Positions 23,529 through 32,591 are shown, numbered from the stretch's first letter. The stretch: DNA of 64,000 nt from an uncultured Rubrobacteraceae bacterium (GCA_902806085.1 CADCVH010000118.1:62001-126000); one strand, 5' to 3'. Numbers and translations are program-made. Notes: generated by a model not told the origin, from the letters alone.

Positions 23529-24809
23529 GTGCAGACGCAGAGGCCGGTCTACGAGGAGATAGAGGAGATCCTGCGCGGCGTCGAGTTGCCGCGGGTGGCG
23601 CTCGTCGAGCAGGTCTCCGGCACGCCGCCGGAGCTCGGGGACCTGCGGGGGGCCGTGCGCGAGGCTTTGGGCGAGGTGGAGCTCCCGACCGGCTCGGTGG
23701 CCGTCGGGGTCGGCAGCCGCGGGGTGGCCCGCATCGACGAGGTGACGGCTGCCCTGGTCGAGGCGCTGAAGGAGGCCGGGGCGGAGCCGTTCGTGGTGCC
23801 GGCGATGGGGAGCCACGGGGCCTCAAGCGCCGAGGGGCAGGCAGAGGTCCTGAGGCACCTGGGGGTGAGCGAGGAGGCCGTGGGTTGCCCGGTCCGGGCG
23901 ACGATGGAGACGGTGCTCGTCGGGGAGACGCCCTCGGGTGTTCCGGTCCACGTCGACAAGAACGCCTACGAGGCCGACGCCATAGTCGTAATAAACAGGG
24001 TCAAGCCGCACACCGCCTTCCGCGGCACGGTCGAGAGCGGGCCCACGAAGATGCTCGCCATCGGCCTCGGCAAGCAGAAGGGCGCCCACGCCGTCCACTC
24101 CGCGGGGTGGGGCGAGATCCACCGCACCATCCCCGAGGCGGCCAGGGTCATGGTCCAGACCGGCCGGTTCGCCTTCGGCCTCGCCGTCGTCGAGAACGCC
24201 GACGAGGAGCCGTGCAAGGTGGCCGCCATCCCCGCCGACCGGTTCGAGGAGGCCGAGGCTCCCCTACTCGAAGAGGCCAAGCGGAACCTCATCCGGCTCC
24301 CGTTCGGCGAGCTGGACGTGCTCGTCGTGGACGAGATCGGCAAGAACATCTCGGGCGACGGCGCGGACCCCAACGTCACGGGCCGATTCGCCACCCCCTA
24401 CGGCGGCGACGAGGTCCCGCACGTGGAGCGCATGGTCTTTCTCGGCCTCACTGACGCGACCGGCGGCAACGCCACCGGCCTCGGGGCCGCCGACGTGGTT
24501 ACGGAACGCCTCGCGGGCAACATAGACCGGTCCTCCACCTACATGAACTCCCTCACCTCGACCACCCCATCGGCCGCCAAGACCCCGATGGTCATGCCGG
24601 ATGACCGCATGGCCATAGCCGCCGCCATCACCATGTGCGCCGGCATAGACCCGGCCAGGGTTCGCCTCGCGCGCATAAAGAACACCCTCCATCTGCGCCG
24701 GCTGTGGGTCTCCGAAGCACTCCTGGACCAGGTAGAAAAGAACGATGACCTGCGCGTGCTCGAAGGGCCACGGCCCATGGGTTTCGACGAGGACGGAACC
24801 TTAATCTAG
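23529..24809 (+). CDS. LarA-like (DUF2088) putative hydroxyacid racemase, copy 2
   Basis: A 426-aa paralogue of the gene at 12736-13986, sharing GVGSRGVARIDEV, FVVPAMGSHGASSAEGQ, VINRVKPHTAFRGTVESGP and KMLAIGLGKQKGAHAVHS. Histidines and lysine match positions that hold the nickel-pincer nucleotide in LarA. It is divergent from lutABC, which makes lactate racemisation (feeding D- or L-lactate to LutABC) the best guess for this copy. The GTG start has GGAGGTAGGAG upstream. Its stop overlaps the convergent small gene by nine bases. Confidence 0.75.
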   Translation: MQTQRPVYEEIEEILRGVELPRVALVEQVSGTPPELGDLRGAVREALGEVELPTGSVAVGVGSRGVARIDEVTAALVEALKEAGAEPFVVPAMGSHGASSAEGQAEVLRHLGVSEEAVGCPVRATMETVLVGETPSGVPVHVDKNAYEADAIVVINRVKPHTAFRGTVESGPTKMLAIGLGKQKGAHAVHSAGWGEIHRTIPEAARVMVQTGRFAFGLAVVENADEEPCKVAAIPADRFEEAEAPLLEEAKRNLIRLPFGELDVLVVDEIGKNISGDGADPNVTGRFATPYGGDEVPHVERMVFLGLTDATGGNATGLGAADVVTERLAGNIDRSSTYMNSLTSTTPSAAKTPMVMPDDRMAIAAAITMCAGIDPARVRLARIKNTLHLRRLWVSEALLDQVEKNDDLRVLEGPRPMGFDEDGTLI

Positions 24810-25148
24810 AAGCTGTTCCGGGAACCCCGGCAGCCTGGCCCTGACCCGGTCGCCCTCCTCCGCCGGGATGCCGTACGCGCGAAGCAGCTCCGGCGCCCTC
24901 CCCGGGGAAGGGATCGTGCGTGTGTACGCGACGAGGTCCCGCGCCTCGTCGTATAGCTCGAACACGGGCTCTTTGCCGTGCTTGATCGCGTCCAGCACGG
25001 TGGCGTAGACGATGACGTGGTACCTGAAGTCGTCTCCCCCTTCGGCCGAGCCGGTCAGCGCGGAGGGCACGGAGCCGGAGGTGAACCATCCCGTGTTTTC
25101 GAGGGAGCAGACCAGCTCTCCGGTCAACAGCCTCCAGTTCTCGTGCAT
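24801..25148 (-). CDS. Hypothetical protein, 115 aa
   Basis: I do not recognise it. It is a soluble alpha/beta-looking protein with FRYHVIVYATVLDAIKHG and VFELYDEARDLVAYTRTIPS, and ends PGFPEQLLD. It starts at an ATG a few bases after the preceding small gene. It is last in the long minus-strand sugar region and its end overlaps the convergent LarA-like gene. Confidence 0.5.
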   Translation of the reverse strand: MHENWRLLTGELVCSLENTGWFTSGSVPSALTGSAEGGDDFRYHVIVYATVLDAIKHGKEPVFELYDEARDLVAYTRTIPSPGRAPELLRAYGIPAEEGDRVRARLPGFPEQLLD

Positions 25149-25154
25149 CCCGTC

Positions 25155-25589
25155 CTACTCCGCGACGGGACCCTCCGGTCGACGCCACCGAGCCCTCCCG
25201 GGTGGCAACCGCCGGTAGCCGTTGACCCAGGTCACGCTTTCAGGGTCGCAGTCGGGCGGCAGGCCCAGGTTCACGGCCTCCACCTGTTCCTCGAAATGGG
25301 TAACGATGATAATGCTGGCCCACTCCTCCGGGCCCCAGTAGCCTCTTTCCGGGTCGAGCACGACGGGATCGGCCGACGATCCTTCCTCGTCCTCGACGGC
25401 CGTCGCCCGGAAGCCGAACAGGCACCCAAGACGGGCGACCTCCCGGAACAGCAGGTGCGCTTGATGGGGCGAATCGGAGGTGTCCAGCCGGAGGTGTCCA
25501 GCCGGAGGTGTCCAGCCGGAGGTGTCCAGCCGGACGTCCTCCATCCTTATCCGCCCCTCGCGCTCGACCAGGGACGAGCCTTCGGGCAA
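25155..25589 (-). CDS. Unknown small protein with a 14-bp tandem repeat; N-terminus uncertain
   Basis: An at least 144-aa protein homologous to the one at 29295-29660: they share the (I/M)EDVRL, CLFG, W...EEWA..II and PESVTWV/PGSITWM landmarks. Coding-like sequence continues upstream of the TTG at 25589 to about 25650 (IEIPREEYERRVLTALRREL), aligning with the paralogue's N-terminus, yet contains no standard start before an in-frame TAA. The 5' end may therefore be shifted or start at a rare codon. Four 14-bp repeats add 14 residues after MEDVRLDTS. Function unknown. Confidence 0.5.
   Translation of the reverse strand: MPEGSSLVEREGRIRMEDVRLDTSGWTPPAGHLRLDTSDSPHQAHLLFREVARLGCLFGFRATAVEDEEGSSADPVVLDPERGYWGPEEWASIIIVTHFEEQVEAVNLGLPPDCDPESVTWVNGYRRLPPGRARWRRPEGPVAE
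25476..25531 (-). repeat. Four tandem copies of a 14-bp unit within a coding region
   Basis: GGAGGTGTCCAGCC is repeated exactly at 25476-25489, 25490-25503, 25504-25517 and 25518-25531. Because 14 is not a multiple of three, only copy numbers 1, 4, 7 and so on keep the frame; the present four copies add 42 bp compared with the paralogue. Confidence 0.9.
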
Positions 25590-25714
25590 CTCCCTGCGAA
25601 GCGCGGTGAGGACCCGGCGCTCGTACTCTTCCCTCGGGATCTCGATCCACCGTGCCGTACGCCGATCATCTTACCGGCCGGGGACCGCTTCTGCGGCCCC
25701 CGGCCACTGCGATC

Positions 25715-26746
25715 CTACTGCCCGGAAACCTCCGGCTTGTTGGAGCAGCTCGGGTCGAGCACTGCCTTGACGTCCGGGTCGTCGAGGTTGTCCTGGGTGA
25801 CGACGGTCGAGCCGGTGTCTATGTCGTCCAGTTGGGCGTCCTCGCGGATCGCGCCTATGGCCGCGTTGGTGCCGTCGTAGCCCATGCGGAAGGGGTTCTG
25901 GGCCACGAGGGCGCTCACGACGCCGTCCTCGACGGCCTTGACCTCGTCGGGGGCGGTGTCCCAGCCGACGATGGTGATCTCGCCCTCCTTGCCGGCTCGG
26001 CGGACCGCCTCGGCGGCGCCGAGCACGCCCGGCTCGTTGGCGGCGTAGATGGCGTCGAGGCTCGGGTTGGCGGTGAGGATGTTCTCCGTCACCTCTAGCG
26101 CCACGTTCTGGTCGCTCTCGCTCGACTGCTCGGCGACGAGCTCTACGTCCGGGTTCTCTTCCAGGACGTTCTTGAAGCCCTCGGTGCGGGTGTCGTTCGT
26201 CGCGGTGCCGGGCTGGAACGGGATGAACGCGACCTCGCCCTTTCCGCCCATCTCCTCGATCAGGTACTCGGTTGCTTCTTCGGCGGCGGCGACGTTGTCC
26301 GTGGCGACGACCGGGACCTGCTTCGGCTGCGGGTCGGTGCCGGAGTCTATGTTCACGACGGTGACGCCCTGGTCCAGGGCGTTCTGGGAGACGTCGGCGA
26401 GCACCTTCGCGTCCGTGGCGGCGTAGACCATGCCGTCCACACCCTGGGTCGCGAAGTTCGTCAGGAGGTCGACCTGGCCGCTAACGTTCGTCTCGGCCGT
26501 GACGCCGTCCCACTGGATGCTGACCTCGGATCCCCCGGCCTCCTTCGCGGCGCACTCGGCCCCGATGCGGACCTGCTCCCAGAAGTCGAAGCCGACCGCC
26601 TTCGGGACGACCGCGATCCGTAAGGGTCCCTCCTGGCTGCCGCCACCGCCCTCTCCCCCACCAGACTCCCGGACCTGCGCGCCGCACGCCGCCAGGGTCA
26701 GGGCCAGCGCGCCCGCCACCAGCACCAAAGATATTCGTCTGCCCAT
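25715..26746 (-). CDS. Sugar ABC transporter substrate-binding lipoprotein (RbsB-like)
   Basis: A 343-aa periplasmic-binding-protein type I. A signal sequence ends in the lipobox LTLAACGAQ, so it should be anchored outside the membrane. IAVVPKAVGFDFWEQVR, QGVDGMVYAATDAKVLADV, VVNIDSGTD and IVGWDTAPDEVKAVEDG are typical of ribose/ketose-binding members. It belongs with the permease and ATPase directly upstream on the minus strand. The sugar is not readable. Confidence 0.9.
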   Translation of the reverse strand: MGRRISLVLVAGALALTLAACGAQVRESGGGEGGGGSQEGPLRIAVVPKAVGFDFWEQVRIGAECAAKEAGGSEVSIQWDGVTAETNVSGQVDLLTNFATQGVDGMVYAATDAKVLADVSQNALDQGVTVVNIDSGTDPQPKQVPVVATDNVAAAEEATEYLIEEMGGKGEVAFIPFQPGTATNDTRTEGFKNVLEENPDVELVAEQSSESDQNVALEVTENILTANPSLDAIYAANEPGVLGAAEAVRRAGKEGEITIVGWDTAPDEVKAVEDGVVSALVAQNPFRMGYDGTNAAIGAIREDAQLDDIDTGSTVVTQDNLDDPDVKAVLDPSCSNKPEVSGQ

Positions 26747-26771
26747 CGCTACTCCTCTTTCTCTCTAGTTC

Positions 26772-27773
26772 CTACTCCGAAGCCGACGCCAGCTTGCGGC
26801 GGCGGTACTGGTCCCAGAAGACCGCGATCCAGATGATGACGCCTATGATCACCTGCTGGTAGAAGGTGTTCACGTTCAGGAGGACCGCGCCGTTGCGGAT
26901 CAAGGCTATAAGGAAGGCCCCGATCAGGGTCCCAACCACCGTCCCCTGTCCCCCGAAGAGGCTCGCCCCCCCGATGACGGCCGCCGCTATCACGTCGAGC
27001 TCCAGCCCGATCCCGTAGTTCGGCTGCCCGGAGGCGACCCTGGAGGCCGCGATCATGCCCCCGAACCCCGCGAGCGCCCCCGAGATGACGTACACGCTGG
27101 TCAGGTACCGCCGGATCGGGATTCCGGAGAGCCTCGCCGCCTCCAGGTTCGACCCCATCGCGTACGCGTAGCGCCCGAGCCTGGTCCTGCTGAGCACCAC
27201 GTACCCGGCTATCGCCACGGCGATGATGATGACCACGGGTATGGGAATGCCCCCCGCCACGACCCCCTGTCCCAAAAGACGGAACGAGTCCGGCAGCCCG
27301 AAGACCGACTGCGCGTCGGTGGCGATGTAGACGATGCCCCGGGCCACGGAGAGCATCCCCAGCGTCGCTATAAACGGGTTGAGCCCGGCGACGGAGACGA
27401 GGAGGCCGTTCGTGAGGCCGCAGGCGGCCCCGACCAGCGTACCGCCAAGCGCGGCCAGCGGCATCGGCAGGCCCACCGAGGACATCAGGAGGGCGCCCAT
27501 GACGCCAGCGAGGGCCGCCACCGATCCCACCGAGAGGTCGATACCCGCGGTGATGATGACGAGGGTCATCCCCACGGCGATCACCGCGACGACCGCCGTC
27601 TGGCTCCCGATGTTGAATAGGTTGTCGGCCGTCAGGAAGTCCGGCGAGGCGAAGGAGAGAAAGACGAAGACCACTATGAGGGCGCCCGCCGCGGCGATCT
27701 GGGAGACAAAGTCAGAGAGCCTATCGCGCAGGGCGTTCCCGCGGGTGGTTCCGTTCGCGGTTCCTTCGGTCAT
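26772..27773 (-). CDS. Sugar ABC transporter permease (RbsC-like)
   Basis: A 333-aa inner-membrane permease with about ten hydrophobic helices. GIDLSVGSVAALAGVMGAL and AARLSGIPIRRYLTSVYVIS (the coupling loop) and GGASLFGGQGTVVGTLIGA are signatures of the BPD_transp_2 family. The ATG start overlaps the ATPase stop (ATGA). It would form a homodimeric channel with the fused ATPase. Confidence 0.9.
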   Translation of the reverse strand: MTEGTANGTTRGNALRDRLSDFVSQIAAAGALIVVFVFLSFASPDFLTADNLFNIGSQTAVVAVIAVGMTLVIITAGIDLSVGSVAALAGVMGALLMSSVGLPMPLAALGGTLVGAACGLTNGLLVSVAGLNPFIATLGMLSVARGIVYIATDAQSVFGLPDSFRLLGQGVVAGGIPIPVVIIIAVAIAGYVVLSRTRLGRYAYAMGSNLEAARLSGIPIRRYLTSVYVISGALAGFGGMIAASRVASGQPNYGIGLELDVIAAAVIGGASLFGGQGTVVGTLIGAFLIALIRNGAVLLNVNTFYQQVIIGVIIWIAVFWDQYRRRKLASASE

Positions 27774-29284
27774 GCGGCCTCCCCCGTGCCGGTGGCGAGC
27801 GCGATGACGCGCTCCTCCGAGAACTCTTCGCGTCCGATCACGCCGGCCACCTCTCCCTCTCGCATCACCAGGATGCGGTCGCACATGTTCAACAACTCGG
27901 GCAGGTAGGAGGAGATCAGGACGATCCCGCGCCCCTCTTGGGCTAGGTCGCCTATCAACCCGAACATCTCCGCCTTCGCGCCCACGTCTATGCCCCGCGC
28001 CGGCTCGTCGAAGAAGAGGACCTTCGCCTCCGTCTCGAGCCACCGCGCCACAACGACCTTCTGCTGGTTCCCTCCGGACAAGACCTGCACCCGCCGCCGG
28101 ATGGAGGGCGTCCTGATGTTGAGCTCGTCCCTCCTCTTGCGCGCGATCCGTCCCTCCTCCTTGAGGCTGATGAGCCCCCTGGTCATCGGCAGGTTGGCGA
28201 GCGTGATGTTCTGGTCCACCCCGAGCTGGAGCGCCAACCCCTCGCCCTTGCGGTCCTCGGTCAGGTAGCCGACGCCGGCCTCGATGGCGTCCTGGGGCTT
28301 CTTTATCTTCAACTTCCGCCCTTCGAGCTCCACCGCGCCGCCGTCCACCCTGTCGGCGCCGAAGACGGCCCGGGCGAGCTCGGTGCGTCCGGCGCCCACG
28401 AGGCCGGCGAAACCCAGAACCTCCCCCGCCCTGACCTCGAAGGAGCAATCCTTCAGTTTCTCGCCGCGCTTTACGCCGGAGACGCGCAGAAGCACGTCGC
28501 CCACGTCGACGTCGGGCTTCGGGTAGAGGTTGCCTATCTCGCGCCCTACCATGAGGCGCACCAGCTTGTCCTCGTCGAGCTCGGAGATGGGCAAGGTGTC
28601 CACTACCTTTCCGTCGCGCATGACGGTTACGCGGTCTGCTATGCGGAAGATCTCGTCGAGGCGGTGGCTTATGTAGAGGATGGCGATGCCGTCGTCGGTG
28701 AGGGCCTTTATGACCCCGAAGAGGTCTTCTATCTCTCTCTCGGCCAGGGTCGCGGTCGGCTCGTCCATGATGACGACCTTCGCGTCGATGGCCAGGGCCT
28801 TGGCGATCTCGACCCGCTGCATCTCCGCCACGGTGAGCCCGGCGACGAGCCTGCGGGGGCCGACGTTCAACCCCACCCGCCGCAGCAGCCCCCCGGCCTC
28901 CTCCATCTCCTTGCCCCGGTTGACGAACCCGAACCGCCCCGGCTCGCGCCCGAGGTACAGGTTCTCCGCCACCGACAGGTCCGGCGCCAGCGCGAACTCC
29001 TGGTAGACCATAGCAACACCCAAGTGCTGGGCGTGCCCCGGCCCGTGGTACTCGACCGGCTCGCCCGCGAGCTCGACCGTGCCGCTGCTCGGCCGCTCCA
29101 CCTGCGAGAGCAGCTTCATCAGGGTGGACTTCCCGGCCCCGTTCTCCCCGGCGACGACGTGCACCTCGCCCGGCAGGATATCCAGGTCGACCCCGTCCAC
29201 CGCCAGCACCCCGGGGAACTCCTTGGAGACGCCCCGCAGCCGGACGACGGGCTCCTTCGTTCCGATCCCCGTCTCGGTCGTCAT
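27770..29284 (-). CDS. Sugar ABC transporter ATP-binding protein (RbsA-like, tandem ATPase)
   Basis: A 504-aa protein with two ATPase domains. Domain 1 has Walker A GENGAGKSTLMK, signature LTVAEMQRVEIAKAL and Walker B VVIMDEPTA. Domain 2 has the usual degenerate Walker A GLVGAGRTELARAVFG, LSGGNQQKVVVARWL and LFFDEPARGIDVGAK. Length and organisation are standard for ribose-type importers. It is located just after one copy of the unknown small protein family. Confidence 0.95.
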   Translation of the reverse strand: MTTETGIGTKEPVVRLRGVSKEFPGVLAVDGVDLDILPGEVHVVAGENGAGKSTLMKLLSQVERPSSGTVELAGEPVEYHGPGHAQHLGVAMVYQEFALAPDLSVAENLYLGREPGRFGFVNRGKEMEEAGGLLRRVGLNVGPRRLVAGLTVAEMQRVEIAKALAIDAKVVIMDEPTATLAEREIEDLFGVIKALTDDGIAILYISHRLDEIFRIADRVTVMRDGKVVDTLPISELDEDKLVRLMVGREIGNLYPKPDVDVGDVLLRVSGVKRGEKLKDCSFEVRAGEVLGFAGLVGAGRTELARAVFGADRVDGGAVELEGRKLKIKKPQDAIEAGVGYLTEDRKGEGLALQLGVDQNITLANLPMTRGLISLKEEGRIARKRRDELNIRTPSIRRRVQVLSGGNQQKVVVARWLETEAKVLFFDEPARGIDVGAKAEMFGLIGDLAQEGRGIVLISSYLPELLNMCDRILVMREGEVAGVIGREEFSEERVIALATGTGEAA

Positions 29285-29294
29285 CGCCGGCTCC

Positions 29295-29660
29295 TCACAT
29301 CCACGTTATGCTCCCTGGGTTGCACTTTCTCGGTAAACCGGGGGACGAAACTACGTCTTCCTGGAGGTTGATCGCCACCAGCTCGGCCCAACCTTCCGGC
29401 GCATCGCGGTAAGGGTCTTCCCAGGACTCGGGCGGTCCCACCGCGTCCTCCTTGCGGCCGAACAGGCACTCGGGACGGCGCTGGTCCCGAAACGTGATGA
29501 CGACGGAACCCTCCTCCCTGGAACCTTCGAGCCGCACGTCTTCGATCCGGACTCCCCCGCCGGGGTGAAAGATGCCGGGCTTGTCCCCGAGCAGATGTCC
29601 CCTGAGCCAGCCCACAACCCGGCGCTCGTACTCAGGGCGTTCCGGTTCACGTGACGACAT
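29295..29660 (-). CDS. Unknown small protein, paralogue of 25155-25589
   Basis: A 121-aa soluble protein. It begins MSSREPERPEYERRVVGWL, contains VRIEDVRLEGSREEG, RRPECLFG and WAELVAINLQEDV, and ends NPGSITWM. The paralogue at 25155 matches along its length. Both bracket the ATPase-permease-binding protein genes of one importer. No known domain is recognised. The ATG overlaps the kinase stop by 14 bases, so it is translationally coupled. Confidence 0.6.
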   Translation of the reverse strand: MSSREPERPEYERRVVGWLRGHLLGDKPGIFHPGGGVRIEDVRLEGSREEGSVVITFRDQRRPECLFGRKEDAVGPPESWEDPYRDAPEGWAELVAINLQEDVVSSPGLPRKCNPGSITWM

Positions 29661-31146
29661 TACCTCCCCCTTTCTGCAATCCCGCGAGCCTGTGCATCTG
29701 TCCTCTGGTGGCCGGGTAGAGCTCCCGGTAGACGCCGTAGAGCTCGTCGTAGATCTCTCGGTTCGCCCCGTCCGGCTCGACGGTGTCCACTATGCGGCTC
29801 CAGTCGGTCTCCGGGCCGGCGAGGCCGACGGCGCGGGCGGCGAGCAGGGCATCCCCGTAGGCGGCGCCGATGGTCTGCTCGGGGAGGTCCTGGGGACGGC
29901 CGGTCACGTCGGAGACTATCTGGGTCCAGAGGCCTCCCTTGGTGCCGCCGCCGACGGCCACCAGCCTCTCGCCGCCGGCCCCTGCCTCGCGCATGGACTC
30001 GAAGATGTGGCGGACGCCGTAGGCGGTCGCCTCGAGCATGGCGCGGTAGAGGTGGCCGCGGCCGTGGCCGATGGTGAGGCCGGAGACGATGCCCCGCGCC
30101 TCCGGGTCAAAGAGGGGCGTCCGCTCGCCGGCAAAGTACGGCAGCACGACCAGGGCGTCGGAGCCGGGAGGGACGGCGGCGGCCTCTTCGGTGAGATCCT
30201 CGTAAGGGACGCCGCCCGAGATACTCTGCAGCCAGCCGGTCAAGGCGCCCGAGGTCGCCATGCCCGCGGCGAGGTCGTGGGTGCCGGGCAGGATCCCGGT
30301 AGTGCCCCACAGGCCGGGGTGATGTAGCGCTTCTTCCAAGACCTCGATGATGAACATGGTAGTGCCGTACATGAGCATGAGGTCGCCCGGGTTCTGGACG
30401 CCAACGCTCGCCCCCTCGCTCCAGGCGTCTATGGTGCCGGCCGCGACGGGCGTGCCGGCGGGTATCCGGGTGGCCTCGGAGGCCTCCGGGGTCACCTCCC
30501 CGACCACCTCGGCGGGCCAGAGGAGGCGGGGGAGGGGCAGGCCCGGGGCCACCTCTTCGGCCCGGTCCCGGATCCAGCCGAACTCCCGCACGTCGTAGAG
30601 GGGGTCGCACTGGCTCGCCGAGTGGTGGTCAAGCACGTACTCCCCCGTGAGCCGCCACGAGATAAACGAGTTCGCCATAAAGAACTTTTTCGTCTTCTCC
30701 CAGACCTTGGGCTCGTTGCGCTGCAGCCACAGCAGCTTAGGCCCGACGGCCTGGGTGGTGCACACGGAGCCGCACCGTTCGAGCAGGGCCTCGCGCCCGT
30801 AGCGGTCGTTGAGCTCCTCGATCTCCCGCTCGGCCCGCGAGTCGATCCCGTACAGGATCGCGGGCCGCAGAGGATTCCCGTCTTCGTCGGTCGGTAACAG
30901 GCACGCCCCGATGCCGCTCGTGCAGACCGCCGCGATGCCGTCGTCGGCCTTTTCGAGCAACTCCCGGCAGATGGAGACGAAGTCGTCCCACCAGACCTTC
31001 TCGGCGTCGTGCTCGGCCCAGCCGGGCCGGGGCAGCGAGAGCTCGTGCGGCCTCTCGGCGGTAGCCAAGACCTCGCCGTCTGGCCGCGCGAGGACGCCCT
31101 TGGTGCTCGCGGTCCCGACGTCCACGCCAAGCAGCAGCCCGCTCAC
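29647..31146 (-). CDS. FGGY-family carbohydrate kinase
   Basis: A 499-aa cytosolic sugar kinase. N-terminal GVDVGTASTKGVLARPDG binds phosphate; IDAWSEGASVGVQNPGD, LPYFAGERTPLFDPEARG and LVAVGGGTKGGLWTQIVSD are FGGY signature parts. Overall resemblance is to xylulokinase/ribulokinase types. Because it is coupled (GTGA) to an isomerase of the fucose/arabinose type, I infer that it phosphorylates the ketose that enzyme makes, for example a ribulose or fuculose. Confidence 0.9.
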   Translation of the reverse strand: MSGLLLGVDVGTASTKGVLARPDGEVLATAERPHELSLPRPGWAEHDAEKVWWDDFVSICRELLEKADDGIAAVCTSGIGACLLPTDEDGNPLRPAILYGIDSRAEREIEELNDRYGREALLERCGSVCTTQAVGPKLLWLQRNEPKVWEKTKKFFMANSFISWRLTGEYVLDHHSASQCDPLYDVREFGWIRDRAEEVAPGLPLPRLLWPAEVVGEVTPEASEATRIPAGTPVAAGTIDAWSEGASVGVQNPGDLMLMYGTTMFIIEVLEEALHHPGLWGTTGILPGTHDLAAGMATSGALTGWLQSISGGVPYEDLTEEAAAVPPGSDALVVLPYFAGERTPLFDPEARGIVSGLTIGHGRGHLYRAMLEATAYGVRHIFESMREAGAGGERLVAVGGGTKGGLWTQIVSDVTGRPQDLPEQTIGAAYGDALLAARAVGLAGPETDWSRIVDTVEPDGANREIYDELYGVYRELYPATRGQMHRLAGLQKGGGNVVT

Positions 31147-32591
31147 CTCGCTCCCCCGTAACCGGCGGAGAGATCCCTGGCGGTGCCGAACCCGTCGTAG
31201 TCCACGTCGAGGAGCTTGCAGGCTACCTTCAGCTCCTCGACGTGGTCCCCGGGTATGGCGTGGATGTGGTTGGAGCCGTAGCGGGAGAGGATCTCCTCGG
31301 CCTCAGCCTCCATGCGGGCGAAGGCGTGGGGCCACTCGTAGGTGGACTGGCCCATGAGGTTCTCGTTGGTCTCGTCGTCGTAGCGCTCGAAGGCGCCGCG
31401 CATGACGTGCATCCTGTAGCGCCCGTCCAGGCGGGTGAGCCGGGCGAAGGTGAAGTCGCCCGGTGCCGCCAGGTGATGCACGCTCGCCCCGCCGGCGGGG
31501 AAGAAGAAGACCTCCGGGTAGAGGTGGACGTGACGCAGGTTCTCGGCCGGGTCGTCGCTTCTCGCCGCGAACCAGGTCGCGTGCTGGCCTGAGTTGCAGA
31601 GGTCCCAGATCCCGCGTCCCGCGTGGTAGTGGCGCACGTCGGCGAAGAGGACGGGCGTGCCGCCTATCCCCTTGAGGATCTGCATGGTGAGCGCCGCGTC
31701 CATGTCCGCCTCCGTGGAGCAGACGTGCGTCTCCTTGGGCCCGTCCCAGTCGTAGGGGTCGTTCAAGAAGGCCTCGGTTACGTCCATAGTGGCGAAGTGG
31801 TTGGTGAGCTCGGGCTGGGCCTTTATGCCGGAGAAATCGAGGTTCCACTCCTCGATCAACTCGCGCATGGCGTAGTACGAGCGTACCTGGCGCTCGAGCT
31901 TCTCCGGCGTGAGCTGTTTGCCGTCGTAGTGGACCCCCGCGGCGTGTTCTTCCAGCCACCCGCGCGCGGCGCGCACCCTGCCCGCGTCGATCCCTTCGGA
32001 GCGCCTCACCAGCTCCCACTGGTCGATCTCCTCGACGTCCACCCCGAACTTCTCCATCCACTGGTCGGGATTTGAGACGGCGGTGTACATGCCCATAGGT
32101 CGCCCCCCGATCCGGCCGAAGGTGCTCCCCCGCAGGGACCGCACGGCGGACGCGGCCCTCGCGTGGGCCTCCACTTTGGCGAGCACCGCCGGGTCCGAGA
32201 CGTCCCCGAAGGCGCGGCCGTAGGTGCGCCCGACCTGGTCGAGCCCTCCCGCAGCCGCGAGCATCCCCACCATCCCCGGCTGCTCCGGGTTTATGTTGGA
32301 GAACAGCATCAGCGGCCCCGCCGTCTCGCCCGCGGCGAGCATCGAGAAGTGCGGGAAGGCCCACACCGGGATGTTGAAGACCGTCAGGTCCGGGCGCGCG
32401 TCGGCCACCCGCCGGGCCTCGGATACGGCGAGGCGGTTCGTCCACACGGTCTCGCGCGCCCGCACGACCTCGTGGCCGGCGGCCTCGAGCGCCTCTGCCA
32501 GGCCGTCCTCGACGCCCCGGGCGAACTTCTCGATGTCCCGGTGGACGGACTCCCGGCCGTCGGACATCGTCAGGATCCCAATCTTTGCCAC
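31143..32591 (-). CDS. L-fucose/L-arabinose isomerase family protein
   Basis: A 482-aa cytosolic aldose-ketose isomerase. Start VAKIGILTMSDGRESVHRDI, NIPVWAFPHFSMLAAGETAG, QPELTNHFATMDVTEAFLND and a C-terminal HIHAIPGDHVEELKVACKLL fit this metal-dependent family, with E and D/H ligands in STEADMDAALTM and nearby. L-fucose isomerases also use D-arabinose, which matters because a GH172 hydrolase is in the same region. A partial copy of the start of this gene lies at about 37458-37545. Confidence 0.85.
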   Translation of the reverse strand: MAKIGILTMSDGRESVHRDIEKFARGVEDGLAEALEAAGHEVVRARETVWTNRLAVSEARRVADARPDLTVFNIPVWAFPHFSMLAAGETAGPLMLFSNINPEQPGMVGMLAAAGGLDQVGRTYGRAFGDVSDPAVLAKVEAHARAASAVRSLRGSTFGRIGGRPMGMYTAVSNPDQWMEKFGVDVEEIDQWELVRRSEGIDAGRVRAARGWLEEHAAGVHYDGKQLTPEKLERQVRSYYAMRELIEEWNLDFSGIKAQPELTNHFATMDVTEAFLNDPYDWDGPKETHVCSTEADMDAALTMQILKGIGGTPVLFADVRHYHAGRGIWDLCNSGQHATWFAARSDDPAENLRHVHLYPEVFFFPAGGASVHHLAAPGDFTFARLTRLDGRYRMHVMRGAFERYDDETNENLMGQSTYEWPHAFARMEAEAEEILSRYGSNHIHAIPGDHVEELKVACKLLDVDYDGFGTARDLSAGYGGAR

